DNA of 64,000 nt from CAZOOK01 sp964581385 (GTDB lineage Bacteria; Pseudomonadota; Gammaproteobacteria; Nevskiales; Nevskiaceae): NCBI GenBank assembly GCA_964581385.1, contig CAZOOK010000015.1, positions 62,001 to 126,000 of the forward strand, read 5' to 3'. Positions 1 through 9,541 of the stretch are shown here, piece by piece; position 1 is the stretch's first letter, and each line of letters starts with the position of its first letter. A program made the translations under genes and the position numbers. Under the pieces are notes generated by a model. That model saw nothing but the letters and a program-made list of their open reading frames with translations. It did not search any database and had not been told where the DNA came from.

Positions 1-766
1 CCCCAGCCTCGTCGTACTTTGCCGGCTTGCCGCCGAACACTGGGCAGGCGGCTACGGTGGCGATCTTCATGCCCGGCACTTGCGCATCGATGCCGAACTT
101 CGCCTTTCCGTTGAGCTTGTCCGGTGAGTCCAGGCGCTTGGCGGGGGTGCCGATCAGCTTGAAGTCCATCGGGTCCTTCAGAGCCACCTTTTCAGGCATT
201 GGCTGCTTCGCCGCGGCGTCAGCCAGCGCGCCGTACTTTAGCTTACGGCCGCTGGCGCTATGGATGACTTCACCGCGCTCGGCGTGACAGCTGGCCGGTT
301 CCACATTCCACTGCTGCGCGGCTGCGTTGACCAGCATGACCCGCGCGTTGGCGCCTGCTTGGCGCAGTGGCTGCCAGAAGCCGCGTACCGAGGTGCTTCC
401 GCCGGTGATCTGTACGCCATAGATCGGACTGCCATAAAGCTTCTGGTCGGGCAGGGCGTGCTCCAGGGCGACATGTTCTAGCGGCACTTCCAGCTCTTCG
501 GCGATCAGCATCGGCATCGAGGTGTAGGTGCCCTGGCCCATCTCTACCTGGCTCATAATCATGGTAACGCGGCCGTCAGAGTCGATACGGATCCAAGCGT
601 TCGGCGTGAACTCGATGGATTTCTCCACCGCTTCGGCCTCGCTCATCAGCCCGGGCAAGCCGACGCCGATTAAGAGGCCGCCACCGGCCGCCGTGCCGGC
701 CTTAAGGAACGTGCGCCGGCTCATGCCGGCGGGCAGCGCGCGCCCAACCAGTTTTTCGAAGCCCAT
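1..766 (-). CDS. Molybdopterin-binding subunit of a xanthine dehydrogenase/isoquinoline 1-oxidoreductase-type hydroxylase (partial)
   Basis: Only the first 255 or so residues lie in the window; the gene runs off the left edge. The N-terminus has a twin-arginine signal (MSRRTFLKAG) followed by a glycine-rich hydrophobic stretch, so export to the periplasm by Tat is likely. The downstream stretch MSQVEMGQGTYTSMPMLIAE is typical of the large molybdenum cofactor subunit of the isoquinoline oxidoreductase (IorB) branch. Family members hydroxylate heterocycles or oxidise aldehydes with the 2Fe-2S subunit encoded just upstream. The start at 766 lies 2 bp after the stop of that subunit and behind a GGGAGGG ribosome site, so the two form an operon. 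The substrate cannot be told from the sequence. Confidence 0.85.
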   Translation of the reverse strand, partial: MGFEKLVGRALPAGMSRRTFLKAGTAAGGGLLIGVGLPGLMSEAEAVEKSIEFTPNAWIRIDSDGRVTMIMSQVEMGQGTYTSMPMLIAEELEVPLEHVALEHALPDQKLYGSPIYGVQITGGSTSVRGFWQPLRQAGANARVMLVNAAAQQWNVEPASCHAERGEVIHSASGRKLKYGALADAAAKQPMPEKVALKDPMDFKLIGTPAKRLDSPDKLNGKAKFGIDAQVPGMKIATVAACPVFGGKPAKYDEAG

Positions 767-768
767 GT

Positions 769-1260
769 TCAACCCTCCCTGGCGGCAGTGACGTGGGTGT
801 GGCCGCGTGCAGTTTGCGCGGCCAACTTTATCGCGGCGCGTATGCGTACGTAGGTACCGCAGCGGCAGATGTTGCCGGCCATGGCGGCGTCGATGTCGGC
901 GTCGTCGGGATTGGAGTTATGAGCCACTAGCGCGGTGGCGGACATGATCTGCCCGGACTGGCAGTATCCGCACTGGACGACCTCAAGTTCGCGCCAAGCG
1001 TTCTGGATGTGCTTGCCGGGCGTGGTATTGCCGATCGCCTCAATCGTCGTGATTTTTTTGCCCACCAGCGAGGAGACCGGCGTAACGCAAGATCGGGTCG
1101 GCTGGCCGTCAATATGCACGGTGCAGGCGCCACACAGCGCCATGCCGCAGCCAAATTTTGTGCCGGTCATGCCGAGTACATCGCGCAGGGTCCACAATAA
1201 TGGCGTATCAGGCGTGACGTCTGCTAGTTGGTTCTTGCCATTGATGTGGAGCGTGACCAT
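769..1260 (-). CDS. 2Fe-2S subunit of a molybdenum hydroxylase (IorA-like)
   Basis: This 163-residue protein carries both iron-sulfur motifs of the small subunit of xanthine dehydrogenase-family enzymes: the plant ferredoxin-like KFGCGMALCGACTVHIDG and the C-terminal CGYCQSGQ ... NICRCGTY. It passes electrons from the molybdenum centre of its partner, encoded 2 bp downstream, to an electron acceptor. The ATG at 1260 is chosen because it follows GGAGGA with good spacing and matches the family N-terminus (MVTLHINGK). An in-frame upstream ATG at 1353 would add 31 residues of unconserved sequence. No FAD subunit gene is visible nearby, as expected for the two-subunit isoquinoline oxidoreductase type. 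Confidence 0.9.
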   Translation of the reverse strand: MVTLHINGKNQLADVTPDTPLLWTLRDVLGMTGTKFGCGMALCGACTVHIDGQPTRSCVTPVSSLVGKKITTIEAIGNTTPGKHIQNAWRELEVVQCGYCQSGQIMSATALVAHNSNPDDADIDAAMAGNICRCGTYVRIRAAIKLAAQTARGHTHVTAAREG

Positions 1261-1459
1261 GCGTTCCTCCGATTGGATGAGCGGGTTCGCGTACGCGCCG
1301 GCGCAGTTGCAAGTACGCGCAGAGACATTCAGTTTGATCATAGTCCTCGGCACGCCGCAGCAGGATACCTAGAATTGGGTAGTGGACGACCGGCTGCGTT
1401 GCCGTATCTTCAGAGTAAACGTAGCGAGTGTTCCATCTTGCCGTAGGCGCTTTGGAGTA

Positions 1460-2596
1460 ATGACTTTTTCCTGGAGTCGAACTTTGAGCTCACTGTTTTC
1501 ACCCCTCACGCTGCGATCTCTTACCCTGCCGAACAGGATCGTTGTTTCCCCAATGTGCCAGTACGTGGCTGAGGACGGCAAAGCGACTGCGTGGCATCTG
1601 ATGCACCTTGGCACGCTTGCACAATCGGGGGCGGGAATGCTGTGCATCGAGGCGACCGCAGTGCTGCCGGAGGGGCGTATCACTCATGGGTGTCTTGGCC
1701 TGTGGGACGATGCTACCGAATCGGCGCTGAAGCCGGTCGTAGCCGCGGTCCGGGACTACTCGAACACTCCGCTGATCATGCAGGTCGCCCATGCCGGTCG
1801 TAAGGCCTCGAGTCGTGTTCCCTGGGAGGGTGGAGAACTCATTCTGCCCGCCGCCGATGGATGGACGATTTATGGCCCCTCGGCCATTTCGCAGAAGGAT
1901 GGTGAAAATCCCCCCGTCGAACTGGATGAGGCCGGCATGCGTCGCATTCGCGATGCCTTCGGCGAAACGGCGAGAAGGGCTTTGCGATTGGGCGTTCACG
2001 GCATTGAAATCCACGGCGCCCACGGCTACCTCATCCATCAATTTCTTTCCCCAATTTCCAACCGCCGCACCGATCAGTACGGGGGCTCCCTGGAAAACCG
2101 GATGCGCTTTCCGCTGGAGTTGTTCGAGACCGTTCGGGGAGCGGTGCCGGAGGACAAGCCGGTCGGCGTCAAGGTATCGGCGACCGACTGGGTCGCCTGC
2201 GGCTGGGACCTGGAGCAGACCATCGAATTCGCAAGAGAGCTGAAGAAGCGCGGTGCCGACTGGATCGACGTGTCGTCGGCCGGCATATCGCCGCATCAGA
2301 AGGTCATGATCGGGCCGGGCTATCAGGTACCTTTCGCTCAGGCAGTTAGGGAGGCAACCGGGTTGACGACAATCGCTGTGGGGCTGATTACCGAGCCGCA
2401 TCAAGCGGAAGAAATCGTGGCAAGCGGTAAGGCGGATTTGGTTGCCTTAGCCCGCGCCATGCTGTATGACCCACGATGGCCGTGGCACGCAGCGGCTGAG
2501 CTGGGCGGGCAAGTGGATACTGCGCCGTCGTTTTGGCGGGCGCCTCCTCGTCAGCACGGCGGGATATTCCATTACAACCAGTACGGCCAACGTTAG
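1460..2596 (+). CDS. NADH:flavin oxidoreductase, Old Yellow Enzyme family (YqjM-like)
   Basis: This 378-residue flavoprotein has the hallmarks of the YqjM/thermophilic-like subclass of Old Yellow Enzymes: PMCQY near the N-terminus (the FMN-tuning cysteine and substrate tyrosine), HAGRK, the substrate-binding histidine pair in HGAHGYLIHQFL, and RTDQYGGSLENR. The family reduces activated C=C bonds of enones, nitro compounds and similar electrophiles using NAD(P)H. The start at 1460 follows GGAG at very short spacing; an earlier in-frame ATG at 1382 would add 26 unconserved residues. It is divergent from the hydroxylase pair. A role in detoxification fits the neighbouring efflux genes but is inference. 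Confidence 0.9.
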   Translation: MTFSWSRTLSSLFSPLTLRSLTLPNRIVVSPMCQYVAEDGKATAWHLMHLGTLAQSGAGMLCIEATAVLPEGRITHGCLGLWDDATESALKPVVAAVRDYSNTPLIMQVAHAGRKASSRVPWEGGELILPAADGWTIYGPSAISQKDGENPPVELDEAGMRRIRDAFGETARRALRLGVHGIEIHGAHGYLIHQFLSPISNRRTDQYGGSLENRMRFPLELFETVRGAVPEDKPVGVKVSATDWVACGWDLEQTIEFARELKKRGADWIDVSSAGISPHQKVMIGPGYQVPFAQAVREATGLTTIAVGLITEPHQAEEIVASGKADLVALARAMLYDPRWPWHAAAELGGQVDTAPSFWRAPPRQHGGIFHYNQYGQR

Positions 2597-3354
2597 CTCA
2601 TTACTCTGACGGTTCGCGCGACGCCCACTCGCTTTGCCTTCAGCAGGGGGTGTCGCGCGACCGTGCGGACCTGGTCCACGAAATGGTCGCCCTCCACAAC
2701 TTGGTGGGAGTCGCGCTTCGACGAATGCCCGAGGTGGCACTGACCTACTTCGGTGCCGGGCATGATGTCTCAGACTCGTGGGTGCACGAGCTTAATCGCC
2801 GAACGTTGGAGGAGATCTTCGCTGGCTACCCGAGAGGCGGCTTCGGAGACGCGACGGCGAGACTGATCGACGACCAGTGCGGCGAAAGCCTCGGAGCCAC
2901 ATGACGAATCTGGTGAGGCTCGGCTTTCTGGATAAGCTTCGGAAAGCCCGGCTTCCGGGGGGAGTCCCACTAAAATCCGGGGGTAGCGCTTCTCCACAAC
3001 GTGCCGGGAAATACATCTCAATTCTGAGCCGGCCCCGGGCCGGATCGAACTGTACCCAAATGGAGTTAGCCGACAGTGCCTTTAACTAGGTATGTTCGGC
3101 CGAAACGTGATCCTGTAACTTTCTTCAAACGCAAAAGTCAGAAACAGAAAGTCAAATAGAACGTCATCCCATTCCCCTTTACGAGGGGATCAAGCACATG
3201 CCAGACGCCACCTTTTGCAGCGTCAAAGGCGACGTATTGACGGACACGGTTAAGGGGGTTGAGGGGGCAGCTTCTATGCAGGCATTTGGGGATCATCCTA
3301 GATGGGCTGAATCCGATGACGACTTGAGCGCAACCACTCAATTTGGAGAGCACC
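2597..3354 (+). other. Intergenic stretch with a possible decayed reading frame
   Basis: No confident gene is present. A reading frame open from the end of the upstream gene to 2904 contains a protein-like segment (MPEVALTYFGAGHDVSDSWV ... followed by an acidic C-terminus), but it has no start codon or ribosome site of its own. It may be the 3' scrap of a gene that lost its 5' end. The rest of the region shows no hairpin or promoter I would defend. Confidence 0.3.
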
Positions 3355-4134
3355 ATGAAACCGACGGGAAACACTATCCTTATCACTGGCGGTGGCACGG
3401 GCATTGGTCGAGGCCTCGCCGAGGCACTCCATCAGCGGGGCAACAAGGTAATCATCTCGGGTCGCCGCAAGGCCCAACTCGATGAGGTCGTGAAGGCCAA
3501 TCCCGGCATAGTGGGCGTGGAACTCGACGTGGCGAATCCTGCCAACATCGCCGACGTCGCCAGCAAGTTGATCAAGGCTCATCCGAAGCTCAACGTCCTA
3601 ATCAATAACGCCGGCATCATGTTGTACGACAATGCCGCCAAGATCATGGACGAACAGACCATGACGCGCCAAGTCGAGACAAATCTGCTCGGATCCGTTC
3701 GGCTCACTTCGGCTCTGATTGAACATCTCAAGGCCCAGCCGGCCTCCTGGGTCATCTACAACTCATCGGTTCTGGCCTTCACTCCGCTTGCCCAATTCGC
3801 CGTTTACTCGGGCACCAAAGCATTCCTGCACTCCTACGCCATGTCGCAGCGGTTCATGCTGCGCAAGACTTCAGTCAAGGTCCAGGAGATCGCACCGCCG
3901 TGGGTCGGCACGGGCTTGGTCGGTGATCCGGCCCATCCTGCCGCGATGCCGCTCGACCAGTTCATCGGAGAAACAATGGAGGCATTGGGCACTGACGCCG
4001 AAGAGGTGCTGGTCCAGATGGCCCGGCCCAACAGAAACAACGCGGGTGCGGGCGAACACAAGTTCATCAACGAGCTGAACGCTGGCGTGGAAGCCGTTCT
4101 CACTCCGGAGGTGGCGCCACCGCGCTACGGGTAA
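3355..4134 (+). CDS. Short-chain dehydrogenase/reductase (DltE-like)
   Basis: This 259-residue protein has the Rossmann glycine motif TGGGTGIGRG at the N-terminus, the NNAG structural motif (LINNAGIM) and the catalytic YSGTK (YxxxK) preceded by a serine pair in NSSVL. It therefore looks like an active NAD(P)-dependent oxidoreductase of the classical SDR type, resembling proteins annotated DltE. The start at 3355 follows GGAGAG with a five-base spacer. The substrate is unknown. It stands alone, between the intergenic stretch and a broken efflux adaptor gene. Confidence 0.88.
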   Translation: MKPTGNTILITGGGTGIGRGLAEALHQRGNKVIISGRRKAQLDEVVKANPGIVGVELDVANPANIADVASKLIKAHPKLNVLINNAGIMLYDNAAKIMDEQTMTRQVETNLLGSVRLTSALIEHLKAQPASWVIYNSSVLAFTPLAQFAVYSGTKAFLHSYAMSQRFMLRKTSVKVQEIAPPWVGTGLVGDPAHPAAMPLDQFIGETMEALGTDAEEVLVQMARPNRNNAGAGEHKFINELNAGVEAVLTPEVAPPRYG

Positions 4135-4204
4135 GCCGCCCGCGGTCGGTCGCGTGGTGACCGACGTGGAAGTAGCGTGTTGATCCGACAAAGAAGGGAG
4201 CGCC

Positions 4205-4720
4205 GTGGGAAAGGTCAATTGTGTGGCTCGTCGCTGGGTTTACTCGTTACTGCCTGTCGCGGTCATTTGCGGGTGCGGCAAACAGGTTCCTGCGCCGTCT
4301 CCGCCACCGGGCGTGCTGGTCGCCCCTGCGCTCGAAAAGACCGTACAGGATTGGGACGAGTACACCGGGAAGTTCGCGGCCGTTGATTCGGTCGAGTTGC
4401 GCCCTCGTGTATCCGGGTACATCGACAAGGTGCGCTTTGAGGAGGGCGCTGTCGTCCACGAGGGCGACACTCTGGTTGAGATTGATCCGCGTCCTTACCA
4501 AGCAGAAGCAAACCGGGCTAAGGCCGAGTGGGTGCGAGCCAAGACCCAGCTCGAGCTGGCCCGCCTTGAGCTCGACCGAGTGCAAAAGCTCAAGGACAGC
4601 GGAGCGGTGTCACGGGAAGAGCTCGATGAGCGGACATCCGCGCTGCACGCCCAGGAGGCGAATGTCGAGGCCACCCGAGCGGCTCTCGATATTGCCGATA
4701 CAACAACTCGGGGATATTGA
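4205..4720 (+). pseudogene. Truncated RND efflux periplasmic adaptor (membrane fusion protein)
   Basis: The 171-residue product starts like a lipoprotein adaptor (lipobox-like VICGC) and continues through the biotinyl-lipoyl half and first coiled-coil strand (QDWDEYTGKF, VELRPRVSGYI, QKLKDSGAVSREELDERTSA). It then stops at 4720 after an abrupt change of sequence near 4705. The complete paralogue at 5117-6313 shares the same motifs and is more than twice as long. The lipoyl-beta-barrel return, barrel and membrane-proximal domains are missing, so it cannot be a working adaptor. The sequence after the break belongs to another gene family, which points to illegitimate recombination rather than a point mutation. 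Confidence 0.85.
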
Positions 4721-4781
4721 CATCATCATCCACGTCGCCGGCGGTTCGTTGGCGCCAGCGGGTGGCTTCGTCGTTCTGACG
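4707..4781 (+). pseudogene. Scrap of a short-chain dehydrogenase gene fused to the adaptor remnant
   Basis: In the frame +1 relative to the broken adaptor, the residues LGDIDIIIHVAGGSLAPAGG match the central part of SDR proteins of the DIIVHVAGGSxAPAGGF type. No start or catalytic YxxxK remains. It marks the right side of a recombination junction at about 4705. The DNA from 4782 to the next gene at 5117 shows nothing recognisable. Confidence 0.5.
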
Positions 4782-5116
4782 ATGGCTCCCCTGCCGTCGA
4801 TTCGCAGCCGACCACCAGTGGTTCATTACACGGGCGTCGTGAGTAACAGCATTCATATTCAATTTGTGCTTGGTTCATTCAATCTTTGCCCAAGCGGGAC
4901 CATGAGGATTATTGGGCAGATGGATATTCACGTTCAAACAAAGCTTGGCTGGCGTTTTTCAGCGCAGGCGAGTGCCCGTTCATTTGCGATCGACCCGGCA
5001 CCAAAATGGTCAATTAGTGATGGCCGCCGGCATTCGAACCAACGCCTGATCGAGCGTGGTGCAAGAGAGCGTTATGGATATCGAGTGTCTTGCGGCTTGC
5101 TAGTGGAGTCGGTCCG

Positions 5117-6313
5117 ATGACGGCAGCATTCCGGCGGTTCATGACTGTTTCGAGCATCTGGCTATTGTCAGCGACTCTTTCCTGCTGTCACCGGAACGAA
5201 CAGATGCAGCAGGCGCTGCCGCAGGTAGCGGTCGCCAAGGTCGTCAGTCGAAAGGTTCAGGATTGGGACGAATATACTGGACGGATCCAAGCGGTCGATT
5301 CGGTGGAGATGCGGCCGCGTGTTTCAGGGTATGTCGAGCAGGTTGCTTGCGTCGAGGGCAAACTAGTCAAACGCGGTGATCTACTGTTTTTGATTGACCC
5401 GAGGCCGTATCAGGCAGATTACGATCGCGCCAATGCCGAGCTGGTGCGCTCGAAGACCGCGCTTGATCTCGCGCACGTAGAGCTTGATCGTGTGCAGAAG
5501 CTCAAGGACTCGGGCGCCGTGTCGCGTGAGGAATACGACGAGCGGCTTAGCGCGTTGCACGCAGCGGAGGCCAACGTTACCTCTGCCAAGGCCTCGCTGG
5601 ACGCGGCACAGCTCAATCTCACCTTCACCCGCGTGATCAGTCCCATCGACGGCCGTGTCAGTCGAGCCGAAGTCACGCGCGGCAATCTCGTCACCGGCGG
5701 CTCCAGCGGCGGCACTTTGCTGACAACGGTGGTATCCGTCGATCCCGTTTATGTTTACTTCGACGCTTCGGAAATCGCTTATCTCCATTATGGCGAATTG
5801 GCTCGGAACGGTCAGCGTCCCAGTTCGCGCGATTTCGACAATCCGGTGCGGCTTGGTCTGATCAGCGAGGACGGTTACCCGCATCTCGGGCACATGGACT
5901 TCGTCGATAACCAGATCGATCCGCAGACCGGGACGATCCGCGGCCGCGCCGTGTTCGGAAACAAGGACGGCCTGTTCATTCCCGGCCTATACGCACGTAT
6001 CCGCCTGCTCGGCAGTGGTTTTTACGACGCGGTGATGGTGCAGGACAGCGCCATCGGCACCGATCAGAGCCAGAAGTATGTACTCGCACTAGGCGCCGAC
6101 AACACGCTCGAATACAAGCCCGTGAAACTCGGCCGGGTGATCGATGGCTTGCGGGTGGTGCGCGCCGGTCTCACGCCGGGCGATGCCATCGTCGTCAGCG
6201 GTTTGCAAAGAGTGCGTCCAGGCATTCCGATCAAACCCCAATGGATCAGCATGGAATCGCCCGACGGCGGAACTGCAGGCGGGCCGGCGGCGACCACGGC
6301 GAAGGCGAATTGA
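5117..6313 (+). CDS. RND efflux transporter periplasmic adaptor subunit
   Basis: This 398-residue membrane fusion protein links the inner-membrane pump to the outer-membrane channel. It has an N-terminal signal with a lipobox-like LSATLSC, the lipoyl half-motif VEMRPRVSGYVEQV, the long hairpin (DRVQKLKDSGAVSREEYDER), the returning lipoyl strand FTRVISPIDGRVSRAEVTRG, and the beta-barrel segment DPQTGTIRGRAVF, in the usual AcrA/MexE order. ATG 5117 follows GGAG with seven bases; an upstream in-frame ATG at 5090 is less likely. It is the first gene of a three-gene efflux operon (adaptor, permease 15 bp later, outer-membrane factor overlapping the permease). Confidence 0.92.
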   Translation: MTAAFRRFMTVSSIWLLSATLSCCHRNEQMQQALPQVAVAKVVSRKVQDWDEYTGRIQAVDSVEMRPRVSGYVEQVACVEGKLVKRGDLLFLIDPRPYQADYDRANAELVRSKTALDLAHVELDRVQKLKDSGAVSREEYDERLSALHAAEANVTSAKASLDAAQLNLTFTRVISPIDGRVSRAEVTRGNLVTGGSSGGTLLTTVVSVDPVYVYFDASEIAYLHYGELARNGQRPSSRDFDNPVRLGLISEDGYPHLGHMDFVDNQIDPQTGTIRGRAVFGNKDGLFIPGLYARIRLLGSGFYDAVMVQDSAIGTDQSQKYVLALGADNTLEYKPVKLGRVIDGLRVVRAGLTPGDAIVVSGLQRVRPGIPIKPQWISMESPDGGTAGGPAATTAKAN

Positions 6314-6328
6314 CAGTCTGATCGGTTC

Positions 6329-9300
6329 ATGAACATTTCCTCATTCTTCATCGACCGCCCGATCTTCGCGACGGTGCTCGCGATCGTCATCACACTCGCC
6401 GGTCTGGTGGCGATGCCGCAGCTGCCGATCAGCGAATATCCGCAGGTGGTGCCGCCGACCGTGGTAGTGAGCGGCAGTTTCCCCGGCGCATCTCCGCGCA
6501 CCGTCGCCGAAACCGTGATCTCACCACTGGAGCAGGAGATCAACGGCGTCGAGAACACGCTCTACATGAATTCGCAGACGTTGGCCGACGGTAGTTACTC
6601 GATTACCGTCACTTTCGCGCTCGGTACCAATCTTGATACGGCGCAGGTACAGGTGCAGAACCGCGTCAGTCAGGCACTGCCGCGTCTGCCCGATGTTGTG
6701 CGCCAAATCGGTGTGGTGACGCAAAAGCGCTCGCCGGATTTGACGATGGTGATATTCCTCTACTCACCGGATGGTCGTTACGACTCGTTGTACCTGCGCA
6801 ATTTCGCGCTGATCCAGGTGCGCGATGTACTGTCACGGCTCAAAGGCATGGGTGATGTACGCATTTTCGGCGCCGGTGACTATTCCATGCGCCTGTGGCT
6901 GGATCCCGGCCGGATTGCGGCACGCAACATGACGGTCGAGGACGTGCTCGGTGCTGTACGCGAGCAGAACGTGCAGGTGGCGTCCGGTCTGATCGGCGGG
7001 CAGCCTGCGGTGCCGGGTACAGATTTCCAGTACACGGTGAACACCGTCGGTCGTCTTGAAACGGAAGAGCAGTTCGGCAACATCGTCATCAAGACCGGGG
7101 CGACCGGCGATGTGACCTATCTGCGCGACGTGGCGCGCATCGAACTGGGACCGGAAACCTTTTCGCTGCGCAGCATGCTCGATGGCAAAGCCGCCGTGGG
7201 AATGCCGGTGTTCCAGTTGCCCGGCGCCAATGCGCTGGAACTGTCGGACAGCGTGCGCAAGACGATGGCGGAACTGTCGAAGAGTTTTCCTGCTGGGGTT
7301 GCCTACACGATTCCATACGATCCGACGGTATTCGTACGCAGCTCGATCCACGCCGTGGTGCACACGTTGATCGAGGCGGTGATCCTGGTTGTGCTGGTGG
7401 TCATGGCGTTCCTGCAGACCTGGCGCGCCAGCGTGATCCCGCTTGTCGCGGTGCCTGTCGCCATTGTCGGTACGCTGGCGGCGCTCCTGCTGTTCGGTTT
7501 CACGATCAACGCGCTGACGTTGTTCGGACTGGTACTGGCGACCGGCATTGTCGTCGATGACGCGATCGTGGTCGTCGAGAACATCGAGCGCAAGATTGAG
7601 GACGGCATGGGCGCGCGTGCCGCGGCGCACGCGGCCATGAAGGAAGTCACGCGGCCGATCGTGTCGATCATGCTGGTGCTGTGCGCCGTATTCATTCCGG
7701 CGGCCTTCGTCAGCGGGCTCACCGGGCAGTTCTATCGGCAGTTCGCGGTGACCATCGCATCCTCGACCGTCATCTCGACCTTCAACTCATTGACGTTGTC
7801 ACCGGCGCTGGCTGCGCTGCTGCTCAAACCGCGACATGCGAAGCCGGACTGGTTCCAGTCCTTCCTCAACCGTGTCCTCGGCGGATTTTTCCGCACCTTC
7901 AACGCGGTGTTCGATCGTGGCTCGCGTGGCTACGCGCGCGGCGTCGGCGTCGTCACGCAGCGACGCGGCGTGGTACTACTGGTATTCGCCCTGCTGCTCG
8001 CGGCCACGTACTGGATATTCGGCGTGGTGCCGGGCGGCTTCGTGCCGGCGCAGGACAAGCAGTACCTGATTGGTTTTGCGAATCTTCCGGAGGCGGCATC
8101 ATTGGATCGCACCGAACGCGTCGCACGGCGCATGTCGGATCTGGCGTTGTCTACGCCCGGCGTGCAGAACGCCTTGTGCTTTCCTGGCTTGTCGATCAAT
8201 GGATTCACCAATGCCAGCAATGCAGCCGTGTGTTTTTTTCCGCTTAAGGACTTCGAGGAGCGCAAGAGCCGCGCGCTGTCCGGTGTGGGTTTAGCCCAAC
8301 AGCTCAATCAGAAGTTCTCGCAGATCAGCGATGCGTTCATAGCCACTGTGCCGCCACCGCCGGTGCAGGGTCTCGGCACCACGGGCGGTTTCAAGCTTTA
8401 TCTGCAAGATCGCGGTGCGCAGGGCTATGACGCCCTATACAAGGTGACGCAGGATTTTCTTAGCAAGCTGCGGCAACGCAAGGAACTGAATCCGTACGCG
8501 ACCTACACGAGCTACGACACCAATGTTCCGCAGTTGCTCGCTGACATCGATCGCGTCAAGGCCAAGCGCGAGGGCGTGCCGCTGTCGAATATCTTCGATG
8601 CGCTACAGGTCTACCTCGGTTCGGCTTATGTCAACGACTTTAACAAGTTCGGGCGGACGTTCCGAGTCTACGCGCAGGGCGACGCGCCGTTCCGCATGCG
8701 TCCGGAAGATGTCGCTCTACTGAAGACACGCAACACCGCCGGCGAAATGGTGCCGCTCGGCGCGTTGGTCAATGTTTTGCCCGGCAACGGTCCAGATCGG
8801 GTTGCGCATTACAACGTCTATCTGGCTGCGGACATCAACGGACAGGCGGCGCTGGGTTACAGCTCGGGGCAGGCAATCGCGGCTGCGGAACAAGTCGCGT
8901 CCGAAGTGCTGCCGACGACTACGGGCTACGAGTGGACCGATCTCACCTACCAGCAGAAGACCGCGGGCAACACGGCACTGATCGTTTTCCCGCTGTCGGT
9001 GCTGCTGGTATTCCTGATCCTGTCCGCCCAGTACGAGAGCTGGGCGTTGCCACTGGCGGTGATCCTGATCGTGCCGATGTGTCTACTGTCGTCGATGGTC
9101 GGCGTTTACCTCAAAGGCTCAGACAACAACATCTTCACGCAGATCGGTTTCATCGTTCTGGTCGGACTCGCCTGCAAGAACGCGATCCTGATCGTGGAGT
9201 TTGCCCGCGAGCGCCTGGAGGAAGGCATGGGCGTTGTCGAGGCGGCGGTCGAGGCCAGCCGGCTGCGTCTGCGCCCGATTCTCATGACCTCGTTCGCGTT

Positions 9301-9541
9301 CATCATGGGCGTCATTCCACTCGCGATCGCCAGCGGTGCCGGCTCGGAAATGCGTCAGGCGATGGGCATTGCCGTCTTTGCCGGCATGCTTGGCGTGACC
9401 TTATTCGGGCTTTTCCTGACGCCGGTGTTCTTCGTCGCGATCGAGTCACTGTTTTTCCGAAGGCGCGTGCCGGACGCCGACGTGGTTTCATTTCCAGAAG
9501 ACGGGCAGCATCTTGCCGAAGGCGCAGTTCGCAATGTTTAA
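6329..9541 (+). CDS. RND efflux permease, hydrophobe/amphiphile (HAE1) family
   Basis: At 1070 residues this matches AcrB/MexF-type pumps. It opens with the canonical ISSFFIDRPIFATVLAIV, carries the proton-relay aspartate pair in TM4 (GIVVDDAIVVVENIE), repeats the architecture in the second half, and ends with GLFLTPVFFV. The pump uses the proton gradient to expel hydrophobic drugs, solvents or dyes across both membranes, together with the adaptor upstream and the channel encoded downstream. The stop codon overlaps the start of the outer-membrane factor, so translation is coupled. The C-terminal tail is short and acidic. The substrate range cannot be read from the sequence. Confidence 0.95.
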   Translation: MNISSFFIDRPIFATVLAIVITLAGLVAMPQLPISEYPQVVPPTVVVSGSFPGASPRTVAETVISPLEQEINGVENTLYMNSQTLADGSYSITVTFALGTNLDTAQVQVQNRVSQALPRLPDVVRQIGVVTQKRSPDLTMVIFLYSPDGRYDSLYLRNFALIQVRDVLSRLKGMGDVRIFGAGDYSMRLWLDPGRIAARNMTVEDVLGAVREQNVQVASGLIGGQPAVPGTDFQYTVNTVGRLETEEQFGNIVIKTGATGDVTYLRDVARIELGPETFSLRSMLDGKAAVGMPVFQLPGANALELSDSVRKTMAELSKSFPAGVAYTIPYDPTVFVRSSIHAVVHTLIEAVILVVLVVMAFLQTWRASVIPLVAVPVAIVGTLAALLLFGFTINALTLFGLVLATGIVVDDAIVVVENIERKIEDGMGARAAAHAAMKEVTRPIVSIMLVLCAVFIPAAFVSGLTGQFYRQFAVTIASSTVISTFNSLTLSPALAALLLKPRHAKPDWFQSFLNRVLGGFFRTFNAVFDRGSRGYARGVGVVTQRRGVVLLVFALLLAATYWIFGVVPGGFVPAQDKQYLIGFANLPEAASLDRTERVARRMSDLALSTPGVQNALCFPGLSINGFTNASNAAVCFFPLKDFEERKSRALSGVGLAQQLNQKFSQISDAFIATVPPPPVQGLGTTGGFKLYLQDRGAQGYDALYKVTQDFLSKLRQRKELNPYATYTSYDTNVPQLLADIDRVKAKREGVPLSNIFDALQVYLGSAYVNDFNKFGRTFRVYAQGDAPFRMRPEDVALLKTRNTAGEMVPLGALVNVLPGNGPDRVAHYNVYLAADINGQAALGYSSGQAIAAAEQVASEVLPTTTGYEWTDLTYQQKTAGNTALIVFPLSVLLVFLILSAQYESWALPLAVILIVPMCLLSSMVGVYLKGSDNNIFTQIGFIVLVGLACKNAILIVEFARERLEEGMGVVEAAVEASRLRLRPILMTSFAFIMGVIPLAIASGAGSEMRQAMGIAVFAGMLGVTLFGLFLTPVFFVAIESLFFRRRVPDADVVSFPEDGQHLAEGAVRNV

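Noticed and set aside
2620..2904. Protein-like frame after the Old Yellow Enzyme gene
   Set aside because: It has no start codon or ribosome site of its own and no family I recognise; it is kept only as a possible remnant in the intergenic note.
5021..5055. Minus-strand GGTTCGAATGCCGGCGGCCA looks like the T-arm and 3' end of a tRNA
   Set aside because: The base pair closing the T-loop is missing (G opposite G) and no anticodon or D arm fits upstream, so it is a chance match.
4782..5116. Continuation of the open frame from the SDR scrap to the intact adaptor
   Set aside because: Beyond 4781 the translation loses resemblance to any family and the frame has no start; it is treated as decayed DNA.
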